Below, one piece after another: positions 1 through 12,107 of a DNA stretch of 64,000 nt. The notes below the pieces were generated by a model that was given only the letters and a program-made list of their open reading frames with translations, had not been told where the DNA came from and made no database searches. Numbering within the stretch: position 1 is the stretch's first letter; each line of letters opens with the position of its first letter. A program made the position numbers and the translations under genes. The DNA is from Tropicimonas sp. IMCC34043 (GTDB lineage Bacteria > Pseudomonadota > Alphaproteobacteria > Rhodobacterales > Rhodobacteraceae): contig NZ_QMEK01000003.1 in assembly GCF_003390845.1 (NCBI RefSeq), positions 62,001 through 126,000 of the forward strand. Direction: 5' to 3'.

Positions 1-1
1 C

Positions 2-670
2 AGCACCTCCTCCGCGGCCGCAACGGCCGCATCGGCGCAGACCTCGGCCTCTGCCGACGCCACGTCGAGCACCACGCTTTCGTCCGATTTCGCCACCTTT
101 CTGAAGATGCTGACAACGCAGCTTCAGAACCAGGATCCGCTGAACCCGATGGACTCGACGGAGTTCGCCGTGCAACTCGCGACGTTCTCGAACGTCGAGC
201 AGCAGGTGAAGACGAACGATCTTCTGAGCCAGATGATCCAGACCAGCAGCACCTCGCAAATGGCCGAGCTTGCGAACTGGATCGGGAGTGAAGTGCGGGT
301 GGAGGCGCCAGCGACCTTCCAGGGGGATCCGATCACCATCTCGCCCGCGCCGGCCGACGCGGCAAGCTGGGCCGAATTGGTCGTGACCGACCGCAACGGA
401 GTAGAAAAGAACCGTTTCGAGATCCCGGTCTCGGACGATCCGATCGAATGGGCCGGGGTCGATTCCCAGGAGAACACGGTGGCCTGGGGCGAATATACCC
501 TGTCCGTCGTCAGCTATGACAGCGATGGTAACTTGATCGATAGCCGGACGCCCGAGATCTACTCTCGGGTAACCGAGGCGCGCCTGGCGGGAAACGCGGC
601 CGAACTGGTCCTCTCGGGCGGCACGGTGGTGTCCGCAGACAGCGTCACCGCAATCCGCAAGGCGGACTGA
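2..670 (+). CDS. flgD: Flagellar hook assembly protein FlgD (5' end outside window)
   Basis: FlgD is the scaffold that caps the growing flagellar hook and guides polymerisation of the hook protein FlgE; it is exported by the flagellar type III apparatus. The visible 222 residues begin with a Ser/Thr/Ala-rich stretch and then show the conserved N-terminal FlgD block FLKMLTTQLQNQDPLNPMDS followed by an EFAVQLATFSNVEQQ segment, the family hallmark. After that comes the hook-like beta-rich part. The frame is open to the first bases of the window, so the true start lies upstream. The gene ends at 670, and the next gene is convergent on the minus strand, so this is the last gene of its transcription unit. 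The product call is secure; only the start is unknown. Confidence 0.9.
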   Translation, partial: STSSAAATAASAQTSASADATSSTTLSSDFATFLKMLTTQLQNQDPLNPMDSTEFAVQLATFSNVEQQVKTNDLLSQMIQTSSTSQMAELANWIGSEVRVEAPATFQGDPITISPAPADAASWAELVVTDRNGVEKNRFEIPVSDDPIEWAGVDSQENTVAWGEYTLSVVSYDSDGNLIDSRTPEIYSRVTEARLAGNAAELVLSGGTVVSADSVTAIRKAD

Positions 671-755
671 CGCCGGGGCGCCTTCGCTCTGCCGTCGCGC
701 CGATAGCCGGTTCGACGGCACGGGTGGCGGGAAAGGCAGCCGGAGAGCGGCCGCC

Positions 756-2300
756 TCAAACCTGCAGAACGAACGCGATGTAGCCCCATATCACCAGTGC
801 CGAGGAGGTCGCACCTCCCACGAACCACATCCAGGGACGGGTTTTCGGCGGTTCGGGCTCGGCCTCGGTCATCCTGGCCGACTGGCGCGTCAACGCGGCC
901 TCGGCCATGCCCGGCAGATGCGGACCGAACCGTGTCAGGATCCGCATGGTCTTGGCCAGATCCCGCGCCAAGGCCTTGGGGCCAATGTTCGTCTTGATAT
1001 AATCCTCGACGACCGGGCGGGCGACTTCCCACATGTTGATTTCGGGATAGATCGACCGCGAGACCCCCTCGACCACCACCATCGTGCGCTGCAGATGGAT
1101 CAACTCGGTTCGGGTCCGCATGCCAAAGCGCTCTGTCACCTCGAACAGATAGGTCAGCACCCGCCCCATCGAGATGTCGCCGGCCGACATGCCGAGGATC
1201 GGCTCGCCCACCACGCGAAGCGCGCTGGCGAAGGAATCCATGTCGCGGTCGGCGGGCACGTATCCGGCCTCGAAATGCACCTCGGCGACGCGGTGATAGT
1301 CCTTCTTGATGAAGCCGTAGATGATCTCGGCATAGACGCGGCGGGTATATTCGTCGAGCCGGCCCATGATACCGAAATCGAGCGCGACCACGTCGCCGTT
1401 CGGCGCGATCTTCAGGTTGCCCTGATGCATGTCGGCGTGAAACAGCCCGTCGCGCAATGCGTGGCGCAAAAACAGCCCGAGGACCCTTTCGCCGATCTGC
1501 TTGCGGTCGAGTCCGGCCGCGACAATGCCATCGATGTCGCTTGCCGTCAGGCCCTGCACCCAGTCCATGGTCATCACACGGCGGCCCGACAGGTCCCAGT
1601 GCATGGATGGCACCTGAAAACCGGCATCCTGGGCGGTGTTGGCCTGAAACTCCGATGCCGCCGCCGATTCGAGCCGGAGGTCGAGTTCGCCGCGAACCGA
1701 ACCCTCGAAATGGGCGATCACGTCGTGTGGACGCAGCCTGCGCGAGGACGGTGACAGCGTCTCGATCACCGCAGCAGCAAGGTAGAAGGCGTCGAAATCG
1801 CGCCGGAAGGCGCGCTCGACGCCCGGCCGCAGAACTTTCACCGCCACTTCCTGCCCGGTCGAGGTCAAGCGGGCGCGGTGAACCTGGGCAATCGACGCGG
1901 CGGCTACGGGTTCGGAGAAATCGGAAAAGACATCGGCGACCTTGATCCCAAGATCCTCCTCGACCGCAGCGATGGCAGCCGCGCGCGGGAACGGCGGCAT
2001 CCGGTCCTGCAGGATCCGAAGCTGCACCGACAGGTCTTCGCCGACCACATCGGGACGGGTCGACAGGATCTGGCCGAATTTCACATAGGCCGGTCCGAGT
2101 GCCGTCAGTGCCCGCAACAGCGGCGGCAGGTTCGGGTCGCCCTTTTCCCCCAGCCAGGCAAAGGGCCAGCCAACCACGCGGGCAACGATGCGGATGCTTG
2201 CCGGCGCGTTGAACGCCTCGAGAACGACGCCCATCGCGCCGGTTCGTTCCAGGGTGGCGCCGGTGCGAACCAGACGCCAGATGTTGTGTGGACCGCGCAA
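756..2300 (-). CDS. ubiB: Ubiquinone biosynthesis protein UbiB (ABC1/ADCK atypical kinase-like ATPase)
   Basis: UbiB proteins are membrane-anchored atypical protein-kinase-like ATPases needed for ubiquinone synthesis. The sequence has the ABC1 family signatures: a KFGQ motif (GPAYVKFGQILSTRPD), an Ala-rich loop VAAASIAQVHRA in place of a classical P-loop, the invariant lysine in VAVKVLRPG, and the catalytic-loop and metal-binding blocks DGLFHADMHQGNLKI and VALDFGIMGRLD. Two hydrophobic segments close the C-terminus, as in other UbiB proteins. No ATG fits the start. A TTG at 2300 gives 514 residues, begins four bases after the ubiE stop and has GGAAG ten bases upstream; another TTG at 2333 would overlap ubiE. 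I chose 2300. It is the second gene of a ubiE-ubiB operon. Confidence 0.9.
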   Translation of the reverse strand: MRGPHNIWRLVRTGATLERTGAMGVVLEAFNAPASIRIVARVVGWPFAWLGEKGDPNLPPLLRALTALGPAYVKFGQILSTRPDVVGEDLSVQLRILQDRMPPFPRAAAIAAVEEDLGIKVADVFSDFSEPVAAASIAQVHRARLTSTGQEVAVKVLRPGVERAFRRDFDAFYLAAAVIETLSPSSRRLRPHDVIAHFEGSVRGELDLRLESAAASEFQANTAQDAGFQVPSMHWDLSGRRVMTMDWVQGLTASDIDGIVAAGLDRKQIGERVLGLFLRHALRDGLFHADMHQGNLKIAPNGDVVALDFGIMGRLDEYTRRVYAEIIYGFIKKDYHRVAEVHFEAGYVPADRDMDSFASALRVVGEPILGMSAGDISMGRVLTYLFEVTERFGMRTRTELIHLQRTMVVVEGVSRSIYPEINMWEVARPVVEDYIKTNIGPKALARDLAKTMRILTRFGPHLPGMAEAALTRQSARMTEAEPEPPKTRPWMWFVGGATSSALVIWGYIAFVLQV

Positions 2301-2304
2301 GGCT

Positions 2305-3057
2305 TCAGAGCTTCCAGCCGGAGTGGAGCGCAACCACGCCCATGGACATGTTGCGATAGCGGACCTGATCGAAGCCGGCGTCGCGGATCATCGCGGCGAA
2401 GCGTTCCTGATCGGGAAACTTGCGGATCGATTCCACCAGATACTGATAACTGTCCCGATCGCGGGCCACTACCTGACCCATCACCGGGATCACGTTGAAG
2501 GAATAGCGGTCATAGGCCCATTGCAGCGCCGGGTTCGGCAATTGCGAGAATTCGAGCACCATCAGCCGCCCGCCGGGCCGCAGTACGCGATAGGCCTCGG
2601 TCAACGCATCCTCGATCCGGGTCACGTTGCGGGTCCCGAAACTGTTCGTGACGACGTCGAAGGAGTTGTCCTCGAAGGGCAGCGCCATCGCATCGCCTTC
2701 GACCCAGGACAACCTGTCGCCCAGTTTCTCGGCCTCGGCGCGCCGCCGTCCTTCTTCCAGCATCCCGGCGGTCATGTCGCAGACCACCGCCTTGGCCTGC
2801 GGTGCGCGGGCCAGGAACCTGAACGCGACATCGCCGGTCCCGCCGGCTACGTCGAGCAGCCGCTGGCCATTGCGAGGCGCCAGCCAGTCCATCATGGCGT
2901 CTTTCCAGAGCCGATGGATGCCGACGCTCATGACGTCGTTCATGATGTCATAACGCGATGCAACCGACGAGAAGACGCCTTCCACAAGGCCCTTCTTGTC
3001 TGATTCAAGCACGGTACGGTCGCCGAAGTGTGTGGTTTTGTTAGAGTCGCCGCTCAT
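2305..3057 (-). CDS. ubiE: Ubiquinone/menaquinone C-methyltransferase UbiE
   Basis: This SAM-dependent C-methyltransferase converts demethoxybenzoquinol to its methylated form in ubiquinone synthesis (and demethylmenaquinol to menaquinol where present). At 250 residues it matches the usual family length. Visible signatures are [12 protein letters not shown] near residue 50, SAM motif [17 protein letters not shown], and the UbiE blocks [15 protein letters not shown] and [16 protein letters not shown], ending in the typical ALHSGWKL tail. The frame is open upstream, but the ATG at 3057 ([12 protein letters not shown]) is the start by family length and places the gene 94 bp from divergent mutM. 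It is directly followed by ubiB, so the two are very probably cotranscribed. Confidence 0.93.
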   Translation of the reverse strand: MSGDSNKTTHFGDRTVLESDKKGLVEGVFSSVASRYDIMNDVMSVGIHRLWKDAMMDWLAPRNGQRLLDVAGGTGDVAFRFLARAPQAKAVVCDMTAGMLEEGRRRAEAEKLGDRLSWVEGDAMALPFEDNSFDVVTNSFGTRNVTRIEDALTEAYRVLRPGGRLMVLEFSQLPNPALQWAYDRYSFNVIPVMGQVVARDRDSYQYLVESIRKFPDQERFAAMIRDAGFDQVRYRNMSMGVVALHSGWKL

Positions 3058-3151
3058 GGGCCTTGCCCCCGATGAATTCCACCCCTCCTTATAGGGTGCT
3101 GCGGGAGGGTTACAATGGACCCTGCCGGAGCCTGCGGCGAAGGGGGTCAGT

Positions 3152-4003
3152 ATGCCGGAACTGCCAGAGGTCGAAACTGTCCGGCGCGGGTTGGAACCGG
3201 CGATGACCGGGCAGGTGATCGACCACGCCGAGATCCGTCGCCCCGACCTTCGCTGGCCGCTGCCAGACCGCATGGCCGATCGTCTTGCAGGCCGCCGGGT
3301 CGAACGGCTGCGGCGGCGGGCGAAGTACATTCTCGCCGATCTCGACAGCGGCGAGTCGGTGCTGATCCACCTCGGGATGTCGGGGCGCATGACGATCTCC
3401 GGTGCGGCGCCCGGCAGTTTTCATCATGAGCGGCTGCTGGCGGTAAAGCACGACCACATCGTGCTCGACATGGCAAACGGCGCGCGCATCGCCTTCAACG
3501 ACGCCCGCCGGTTCGGGATGATGGATCTGGTCGCAACCGCGACGGCCGAGACCCACCCGTTGCTGGCGCAGCTTGGCCCCGAACCGCTGGGCAACGGCTT
3601 CGACGAAACCTATCTGGTTGCGGCGCTGGCCGGACGGCGGTCGCCGGTCAAGGCGGCGCTGCTCGACCAGCGGGTGCTGGCGGGGCTGGGAAACATCTAT
3701 GTCTGCGAGGTTCTGCATCGCGCCGGGATCGCACCGACCCGCCGCTGCGACCGGCTGGCGCGCGCACGCGTCGCGGCCATTGTGCCGGTGATCCGCGAGG
3801 TTCTGCAGGAAGCAATCGAGGCCGGAGGCGCCAGCCTGCGCGACCATCGTCAGGCAAGCGGGGAACTGGGCTATTTTCAGCACCGATTTCGGGTTTATGA
3901 CCGCGAGGGGTTGCCTTGCCCGCGCGAGGGCTGTTCAGGAACGATCCGGCGAATCGTTCAATCCGCTAGATCGACTTTCCTGTGCCCGCAATGTCAAAGA
4001 TAG
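3152..4003 (+). CDS. mutM: Formamidopyrimidine-DNA glycosylase MutM (Fpg)
   Basis: This bifunctional base-excision repair enzyme removes 8-oxoguanine and other oxidised purines and then cleaves the abasic site. The 283-residue protein starts [16 protein letters not shown], so the catalytic Pro2 and Glu3 are present after Met removal. A lysine in RRRAKYIL fits the conserved substrate-binding lysine. The helix-two-turn-helix block [19 protein letters not shown] is intact. The C-terminus has the DNA-binding zinc finger, with Cys pairs in CPREGC and CPQC. It is divergent from ubiE and followed after 64 bp by an enoyl-CoA hydratase gene. This mutM position next to ubiE and close to dnaA is common in alphaproteobacteria. 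Confidence 0.95.
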   Translation: MPELPEVETVRRGLEPAMTGQVIDHAEIRRPDLRWPLPDRMADRLAGRRVERLRRRAKYILADLDSGESVLIHLGMSGRMTISGAAPGSFHHERLLAVKHDHIVLDMANGARIAFNDARRFGMMDLVATATAETHPLLAQLGPEPLGNGFDETYLVAALAGRRSPVKAALLDQRVLAGLGNIYVCEVLHRAGIAPTRRCDRLARARVAAIVPVIREVLQEAIEAGGASLRDHRQASGELGYFQHRFRVYDREGLPCPREGCSGTIRRIVQSARSTFLCPQCQR

Positions 4004-4067
4004 CTTGATCGCCCCTGTCACGGTGGTAACCCTTCGCACTTGTGAAACCATTGAAAGGCTCCGCCGC

Positions 4068-4844
4068 ATGGCTTTCGAGACCCTGATCGTGGAGATCGAC
4101 GATCATATCTGCCTTATCCGCCTGAATCGTCCCGAGGCGCTGAACGCCTTGAATTCTCAACTTCTGGGAGAGCTCTGCGAGGCGCTGCAAGAGGCCGAAA
4201 AGAACGAAAAGGTCCGTTGCATTGTCCTGACCGGCTCGGAGAAGGCCTTTGCTGCCGGTGCCGACATTGCCGAAATGTCCGGGAAAAGCTTCGTCGACGT
4301 TCTTTCCAACGATATCTTCGGGGCCGAACACGGGGTCATCACCCGTTGCCGAAAGCCGATCATTGCCGCTGTTGCCGGCTATGCCCTGGGCGGGGGCTGC
4401 GAGCTGGCGATGATGTGCGACTTCATCATTGCTGCGGACACCGCCAAGTTCGGCCAGCCCGAAATCAATCTCGGCGTGATCGCCGGTATGGGCGGCACGC
4501 AGCGTCTGACCCGCTATGTCGGCAAGTCGAAGTCCATGGAAATGCACCTGACCGGGCGTTTCATGGACGCCGAAGAGGCCGAGCGCTCGGGTCTCGTCTC
4601 GCGCGTGGTGCCCGCCAAGAAGCTGATGGAAGAGGCGATGGCTGCCGCGAACAAGATCTCGCGGAAATCGGCGCTGAGCGTCATGGCGGCGAAGGAGGCG
4701 GTGAACCGCGCCTATGAGGTGCCGTTGAGCGAAGGCCTTCTGTTCGAACGCCGTCTTTTCCAGTCGCTTTTTGCGACCGAGGACCAGAAGGAAGGCATGG
4801 GGGCTTTCCTTGAGAAACGCGAGGCCCAGTTCCGCGACAGGTAG
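4068..4844 (+). CDS. Enoyl-CoA hydratase (crotonase family)
   Basis: This enzyme hydrates trans-2-enoyl-CoA to 3-hydroxyacyl-CoA in fatty-acid and short-chain acyl-CoA breakdown. It has 258 residues, the normal length for a single-domain hydratase. The crotonase signatures are clear: the oxyanion-hole stretch [12 protein letters not shown], then [13 protein letters not shown] containing the first catalytic glutamate, and [20 protein letters not shown] containing the second. Both glutamates expected for true hydratases are present, which argues against a non-hydratase crotonase relative. The start at 4068 ([11 protein letters not shown]) fits the family; the open frame upstream overlaps mutM and is not used. 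It lies between mutM and rpsT on the same strand. The exact chain-length preference cannot be told from sequence. Confidence 0.88.
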   Translation: MAFETLIVEIDDHICLIRLNRPEALNALNSQLLGELCEALQEAEKNEKVRCIVLTGSEKAFAAGADIAEMSGKSFVDVLSNDIFGAEHGVITRCRKPIIAAVAGYALGGGCELAMMCDFIIAADTAKFGQPEINLGVIAGMGGTQRLTRYVGKSKSMEMHLTGRFMDAEEAERSGLVSRVVPAKKLMEEAMAAANKISRKSALSVMAAKEAVNRAYEVPLSEGLLFERRLFQSLFATEDQKEGMGAFLEKREAQFRDR

Positions 4845-4930
4845 GGCGATTTTGCAGTTGACTCATTTCCGCAAGCCGCCTAGAGACGCGGCTTCAGGAA
4901 AGCAATCACCGACATCCGGAACTCTATCAC

Positions 4931-5197
4931 ATGGCTAATACGCCCCAGTCCAAGAAGCGCGCCCTCCAGAATGAGCGGAGCTATGCCGTCAACAAGGCAC
5001 GCCGTTCACGCATTCGTACCTTCCTCAAGAAGGTCGAGGAAGCGATCGCAACAGGGGACAAGGAGGCCGCTGCCGCAGCTCTTCGCTCCGTTCAGCCCGA
5101 GCTGATGCGGGGGGTGTCGAAGGGTATTCTGCACAAGAACACTGTGGCGCGGAAGATGTCCCGCCTGTCGTCGCGCGTCAAGACTCTCGGCGCCTGA
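4931..5197 (+). CDS. rpsT: 30S ribosomal protein S20
   Basis: S20 is a primary binding protein of the 16S rRNA and helps assemble the small subunit. The 88-residue, Lys/Arg/Ala-rich sequence starts [17 protein letters not shown] and has the typical three-helix pattern with the [19 protein letters not shown] block. It lies just upstream of the dnaA block, as in many alphaproteobacteria, and is followed by a good intrinsic terminator. Identification is secure. Confidence 0.96.
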   Translation: MANTPQSKKRALQNERSYAVNKARRSRIRTFLKKVEEAIATGDKEAAAAALRSVQPELMRGVSKGILHKNTVARKMSRLSSRVKTLGA

Positions 5198-5221
5198 GCA
5201 CATTTCCGATCCAGATTTTGG

Positions 5222-5250
5222 GGCGTGTCCTTCCGGGGCACGCCTTTTTT
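5222..5250 (+). terminator. Rho-independent terminator of rpsT
   Basis: A G+C-rich stem (GGCGTGTCC at 5222-5230 pairing with GGGGCACGCC at 5235-5244, one mismatch or wobble) is followed directly by a run of six T at 5245-5250. It lies 25 bp after the rpsT stop and would separate rpsT from dnaA transcription. Confidence 0.85.
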
Positions 5251-5746
5251 GTTGAGCCGTTAAACTTTATTAATTTCAACGAATTAGCTACGGTTTTCGG
5301 ATTCGTTCCGGCAAAGATTGAGTCAAGATCGAAGATCGGTTGCGCGCGCTCTACCCCAGTTGCTAGCTTGCCTGTGCGATTCACTTCGTCCGGGGGGACA
5401 TGGATCGGAAACGGTTCTCGGTAGCGTTTGGGGAAGTTCACTGCCGGATCTGCCGTTACACGATCAAGCTTCCAAAGGGCGGCCTGCCGGCCGTTCCGGG
5501 AGTTGGCTTTGAAAAGAGTTTGAAATTCAAGCTCTTTGCCTGGCCTCATGTCCACAACATTTCATACGCTCGTTCGGCGGTGTCCCCGCCGGAATTGGGC
5601 GCTTTGCAGGCGTGGCAGGCCGGTGAGTCGGAACCTCGGTTCCGGTATGGGATGTGTTTTCTCTGACGCTGCGAAACGTGGCTGCAATTGTGGCCCGGCG
5701 GGCGTCCGGCAGGACCCGTCGATACCGAGGCAACGAGAAAAACGAA
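5251..5746. other. rpsT-dnaA intergenic region (probable dnaA promoter region, no gene seen)
   Basis: About 500 bp without a convincing gene. It starts with an A+T-rich tract around 5253-5300 (TTAAACTTTATTAATTTCAA), unusual for this G+C-rich chromosome. Such a stretch could hold the dnaA promoter or an unwinding element. I searched by eye for consensus DnaA boxes (TTATCCACA and its complement) and found none, so I do not call oriC. Short open frames here (for example 5400-5666) have no recognisable protein features and cross the start of dnaA. Confidence 0.5.
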
Positions 5747-7171
5747 ATGGACATGGGCAAAATGACCAACGACACCTGGGGACGTGTGCGGCAGGAACTC
5801 TTGGAGGTTGTCGGTAAGAACAACTACGTCACCTGGATCGAGCCGCTCGAATTCGCGCAGCTCGAAAACGGCGTGGCGCGGTTTCATGTGCCCACAAATT
5901 TCATCGGCGACTGGGTTTCGCGTAATTACGGCGATCATATCATTCGGCTGATCGGCCGCTCCGGCAACCACGTCGACCGCGTCGAGTTCCGTGTTGCGGC
6001 AAACGTGACCGCCCGCCCATGCCCTGCCGACAGCCGCGATCCCGTCGCCCAGAGCAAGCGCACACCGGTGCAACAGGCCGTCAACCACCCTGTCGCCGCC
6101 GCCAGCGCCAGCGCCTCTGACGGCTCGGAAATGCCCGGCGCGCCGCTCGACCGCCGTTATACCTTTGACACCTTCGTCGTGGGCAAACCGAACCAGCTGG
6201 CCCATGCAGCGGCCCGCCGTGTCGCCGAAGGCGGCCCCGTGGCCTTCAACCCGCTGTTCCTTTATGGCGGCGTCGGCCTTGGCAAGACCCACCTGATGCA
6301 CGCCATCGCCTGGCAGCTTCAGTCCGACCGCCCCGAGCTCAAGGTCGTCTATCTCTCGGCCGAACAGTTCATGTATCGATTCGTTCGCGCTCTGCGCGAG
6401 AACGGCACGATCCAGTTCAAGGAAATGTTCCGCTCGGTCGACGTGCTGATGGTCGATGACGTCCAGTTCATTGCCGGCAAGGACAGCACGCAGGAAGAGT
6501 TCTTCCATACCTTCAACGCGCTGGTGAACCAGAACAAGCAGATCATCCTGTCGGCCGACCGGGCCCCGGGCGAGATCAAGAAGCTGGAGGAGCGTATCGC
6601 CAGCCGGCTGCAGTCCGGCCTGGTGGTTGACCTGCACCCCACCGACTATGAACTGCGTCTGGGCATCCTGCAGCACAAGGTCGATCAGTATCGCGATGCC
6701 AATCCGGGCCTGGTGATCCGCCCCGGCGTGCTCGAATTCCTCGCGCACCGGATTTCGACCAACGTGCGGGTGCTGGAAGGCGCGTTGACCAAGCTGTTCG
6801 CCTTCGCCTCGCTGGTTGGGCAGGACATCTCGCTCGAACTGACCCAGGATTGCCTTGCCGACGTGCTGCGCGCATCCGACCGCAAGGTCACGGTCGAGGA
6901 GATCCAGCGCAAGGTCTCGGAACATTTCAACATGCGGATGTCCGACATGATCGGGCCAAAGCGCCACCGCACCATCGCCCGGCCGCGGCAGATGGCGATG
7001 TATCTGTCAAAGCAGCTCACCTCGCGGTCCTTGCCCGAGATCGGCCGCCGGTTCGGCGGGCGCGACCACACCACGGTGATGCATGCGGTCAAGCGGATCG
7101 AGGAACTGAAGGCCGTGGACAACCAGATCGCCGAGGATCTGGAAATGTTGCGGCGGATTCTCGAGGCCTGA
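5747..7171 (+). CDS. dnaA: Chromosomal replication initiator protein DnaA
   Basis: DnaA is the AAA+ initiator that binds DnaA boxes, opens the origin and recruits the helicase. Domains in order are the N-terminal helicase-interaction domain (TWGRVRQELLEVVGKNNYVTWIEP), a variable linker rich in Ala/Ser/Pro, the AAA+ core with Walker A GGVGLGKTHLMHAIA and Walker B LMVDDVQFIAGK, and the C-terminal DNA-binding domain with the DnaA signature GGRDHTTVMHAVKRIE. The start is uncertain: ATGs at 5747, 5753 and 5762 are all in frame. Domain I begins at MTNDTWG (5762), and the three differ by at most five residues. A GTG at 5654 would add a non-conserved leader and is unlikely. dnaN follows after 113 bp. 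Confidence 0.95.
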   Translation: MDMGKMTNDTWGRVRQELLEVVGKNNYVTWIEPLEFAQLENGVARFHVPTNFIGDWVSRNYGDHIIRLIGRSGNHVDRVEFRVAANVTARPCPADSRDPVAQSKRTPVQQAVNHPVAAASASASDGSEMPGAPLDRRYTFDTFVVGKPNQLAHAAARRVAEGGPVAFNPLFLYGGVGLGKTHLMHAIAWQLQSDRPELKVVYLSAEQFMYRFVRALRENGTIQFKEMFRSVDVLMVDDVQFIAGKDSTQEEFFHTFNALVNQNKQIILSADRAPGEIKKLEERIASRLQSGLVVDLHPTDYELRLGILQHKVDQYRDANPGLVIRPGVLEFLAHRISTNVRVLEGALTKLFAFASLVGQDISLELTQDCLADVLRASDRKVTVEEIQRKVSEHFNMRMSDMIGPKRHRTIARPRQMAMYLSKQLTSRSLPEIGRRFGGRDHTTVMHAVKRIEELKAVDNQIAEDLEMLRRILEA

Positions 7172-7284
7172 GACTCCCCTGGCCCCGAGTGCGTCGCCAA
7201 TCCGCATCACTGTGGCCTTTAGGCACTTGTGCGCAGAGGGGAACGCGATAGGGTGCTGTTCCCGGCAGAATTGAGAGCGGTTGC

Positions 7285-8403
7285 ATGAAAATCAGCATCG
7301 AACGCGGAACCCTGCTCAAGGCGGTGGCCCAAGCCCAGTCGGTCGTCGAGCGTCGGAACACAATTCCCATACTTGCCAACGTGCTGATCGAGGCCGAAGG
7401 CGACGCCGTGAGCTTCCGCGCCACCGACCTTGATATCGAGGTGGTGGACAAGGCGCCTGCAGTGGTCGAACGGTCCGGCGCGACGACGGTTTCGGCCGTG
7501 ACGCTGCACGAGATCGTGCGCAAGCTGCCCGATGGCGCGCTGGTGCGGCTGGCCGACGATGGCACTTCGGGCCGGTTGGTGGTCGAGGCGGGGCGTTCGA
7601 CCTTTACCCTCGCAACCCTGCCGCGCGAGGATTTTCCGGTGATGGCGACCACCGACTACAGTTCGAACTTTTCAGCGCCGGCGCCCGTGCTGCGGCGGCT
7701 GTTCGACAAGTCGAAATTCGCGATCTCGACCGAGGAAACCCGCTATTATCTGAATGGCGTCTACATGCACGTGTCCCAGGGCGACAGCGGCATGGTGCTG
7801 CGCTGCGTCGCGACCGACGGCCACCGTCTGGCGCGGATCGACGCCGACCTGCCGCCGGGGGCCGAGACGATGCCGGGCGTGATCGTGCCGCGCAAGACGG
7901 TGAACGAACTGCGCAAGCTGCTAGAGGACGACAAGACCGAGATTGCGGTTTCGGTGTCGGAAACCAAGGTCCGCTTCGCCACCCCCGAGATCACGCTGAC
8001 CTCGAAGGTGATCGACGGCACCTTCCCGGACTATGCCCGTGTCATTCCCATCGGCAACACGCGCAAGCTCGAGGTGGACGCCAGCGAATTCGCGCGGGCC
8101 GTGGACCGTGTCGCCACCGTGTCCTCGGAACGTTCGCGCGCCGTCAAGCTGGCGCTTGAGAACGACCGGCTGGTGCTGTCGGTCAACGCACCCGACAGCG
8201 GCGCCGCCGAAGAGGAACTGCTGGTCGCCTATGATGACGAACGGCTGGAAATCGGTTTCAACGCCAAGTACCTGCTGGAAATCGCAAGTCAGGTGGACCG
8301 CGAGAATGCGGTATTCCTGTTCAATTCCTCGGGCGATCCGACGCTGATGCGCGAAGGCGGTGATACCAGCGCCATCTATGTCGTGATGCCGATGCGGGTC
8401 TGA
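7285..8403 (+). CDS. dnaN: DNA polymerase III beta subunit (sliding clamp)
   Basis: The beta clamp is a ring-shaped dimer that tethers DNA polymerase III and many repair proteins to DNA. The 372-residue length and start MKISIERGTLLKAVAQAQSV fit the family. Other typical segments are VVERRNTIPILANVL, the central YYLNGVYMH, CVATDGHRLA and VIVPRKTVNEL blocks, and the C-terminal YVVMPMRV, whose final residues help form the partner-binding pocket. It lies between dnaA and recF in the classical order and is followed by recF after a 49-bp gap. Confidence 0.96.
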   Translation: MKISIERGTLLKAVAQAQSVVERRNTIPILANVLIEAEGDAVSFRATDLDIEVVDKAPAVVERSGATTVSAVTLHEIVRKLPDGALVRLADDGTSGRLVVEAGRSTFTLATLPREDFPVMATTDYSSNFSAPAPVLRRLFDKSKFAISTEETRYYLNGVYMHVSQGDSGMVLRCVATDGHRLARIDADLPPGAETMPGVIVPRKTVNELRKLLEDDKTEIAVSVSETKVRFATPEITLTSKVIDGTFPDYARVIPIGNTRKLEVDASEFARAVDRVATVSSERSRAVKLALENDRLVLSVNAPDSGAAEEELLVAYDDERLEIGFNAKYLLEIASQVDRENAVFLFNSSGDPTLMREGGDTSAIYVVMPMRV

Positions 8404-8452
8404 CCGGCCCGCGGGTGCCCTGTCGGGGCGCCTTTGGGCGGAAAGGAACGGA

Positions 8453-9568
8453 ATGGCCGGGCTTGCCGTCACTTCGCTGAGCCTGTCGCATTTCCGCTCG
8501 CACCGGTCGGCGCGGGTTGCGGCCGACACTCGACCCGTCGCGATCTTTGGCCCGAACGGGTCGGGCAAGACCAACCTGCTTGAGGCGCTGTCGCTGCTGT
8601 CGCCCGGTCGCGGTCTGCGGCGGGCCACTGCGGTCGAGATGGCGCGACTGCCCGAGTCCATCGGCTGGAAGATCGCCGCGACCGTTGCGGGGCCGCATGG
8701 ACCGCACGAGATTGCCACCTGGTCCGAGGGCGGCGCGGCACGGCAGGTCGCGATTGACGACAAGGCCGCGACGCAGGTCGCGCTGGGGCGGATCCTGCAG
8801 GTGCTGTGGCTGGTTCCGGCGATGGACCGGCTCTGGACCGAAGGGGCCGAGGGGCGTCGGAGGTTCCTCGACCGGATGGTGATGAGCTTCGAGCCGTCGC
8901 ACGCCGAGGCGGTGCTGACCTATGAGAAAGCGATGCGCGAACGCAACCGGCTGTTGAAGGACCAGCGCCGCGATCCCGCCTGGTACGCCGCGCTCGAGGC
9001 GCAGATGGCGCGCGCCGGGGCACAGATCCAGTCGGGCCGCGAGCGGTCGCTGGCGCGGATCGCCCGGGCACAGGAGGGGGCAGGGACTGCGACATTCCCT
9101 GCCGCCGATCTGGCGTTGTCGGACCCCGAGGGCCGGCCGGCGCCAGAGGATGCCGGGGCACTGGCCGAGGCGCTGGCCGCCGGGCGTCGCCGCGACCTTG
9201 CTGCCGGGCGTACCCTGACCGGCCCGCACCGCGCCGATCTGGAGGCGACCTTCGCCGCCAAGGGGATCCCGGCGCGGGCCTGTTCGACCGGCGAGCAAAA
9301 GGCGCTGCTGCTGTCGCTGGTGCTGTCGAACGCCCGGGCCCTGGCCGAGGATACGGGCGCAAGCCCGATCCTGTTGCTCGACGAGGTTGCGGCCCACCTC
9401 GATGCCGACCGCCGCAGGGCGCTTCATGCCGAGATCCTGGCACTTGGCGCGCAGGCCTGGATGACCGGCACCGGGGCGGAATTGTTCGCCGATCTCGGCC
9501 CCCGGGCGCGCCGGCTGCAGGTTTCGGACAGCGCCGGCACCTCGGTTGTCACGACACTTGACGAATGA
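8453..9568 (+). CDS. recF: DNA replication/repair protein RecF
   Basis: RecF is an SMC-like ATPase that, with RecO and RecR, loads RecA onto gapped DNA. The 371-residue protein starts MAGLAVTSLSLSHFRSHRSA and has Walker A IFGPNGSGKTNLLEALSLLS, the family block FLDRMVMSFEPSHAEAVLTYEKAMRERN (residues about 140-167), the signature motif STGEQKALLLSLVLS and Walker B PILLLDEVAAHLD. The ribosome-binding site GGAAAGGAACGGA lies just before the ATG. It is part of the dnaA-dnaN-recF-gyrB block. Confidence 0.95.
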   Translation: MAGLAVTSLSLSHFRSHRSARVAADTRPVAIFGPNGSGKTNLLEALSLLSPGRGLRRATAVEMARLPESIGWKIAATVAGPHGPHEIATWSEGGAARQVAIDDKAATQVALGRILQVLWLVPAMDRLWTEGAEGRRRFLDRMVMSFEPSHAEAVLTYEKAMRERNRLLKDQRRDPAWYAALEAQMARAGAQIQSGRERSLARIARAQEGAGTATFPAADLALSDPEGRPAPEDAGALAEALAAGRRRDLAAGRTLTGPHRADLEATFAAKGIPARACSTGEQKALLLSLVLSNARALAEDTGASPILLLDEVAAHLDADRRRALHAEILALGAQAWMTGTGAELFADLGPRARRLQVSDSAGTSVVTTLDE

Positions 9569-12085
<2,517 letters not shown>

Positions 12086-12107
12086 TCTGCTGCGGGGGCG
12101 CACTCCA

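Noticed and set aside
5400-5666. 88-codon plus-strand frame before dnaA
   Set aside because: Overlaps only the upstream dnaA frame and shows no family features.
5251-5746. Chromosomal oriC next to dnaA
   Set aside because: The region is A+T-rich in part, but no consensus DnaA boxes were found by eye; in many alphaproteobacteria oriC lies elsewhere.
5546-6967. 473-codon minus-strand frame
   Set aside because: Antisense to dnaA; composition artefact.
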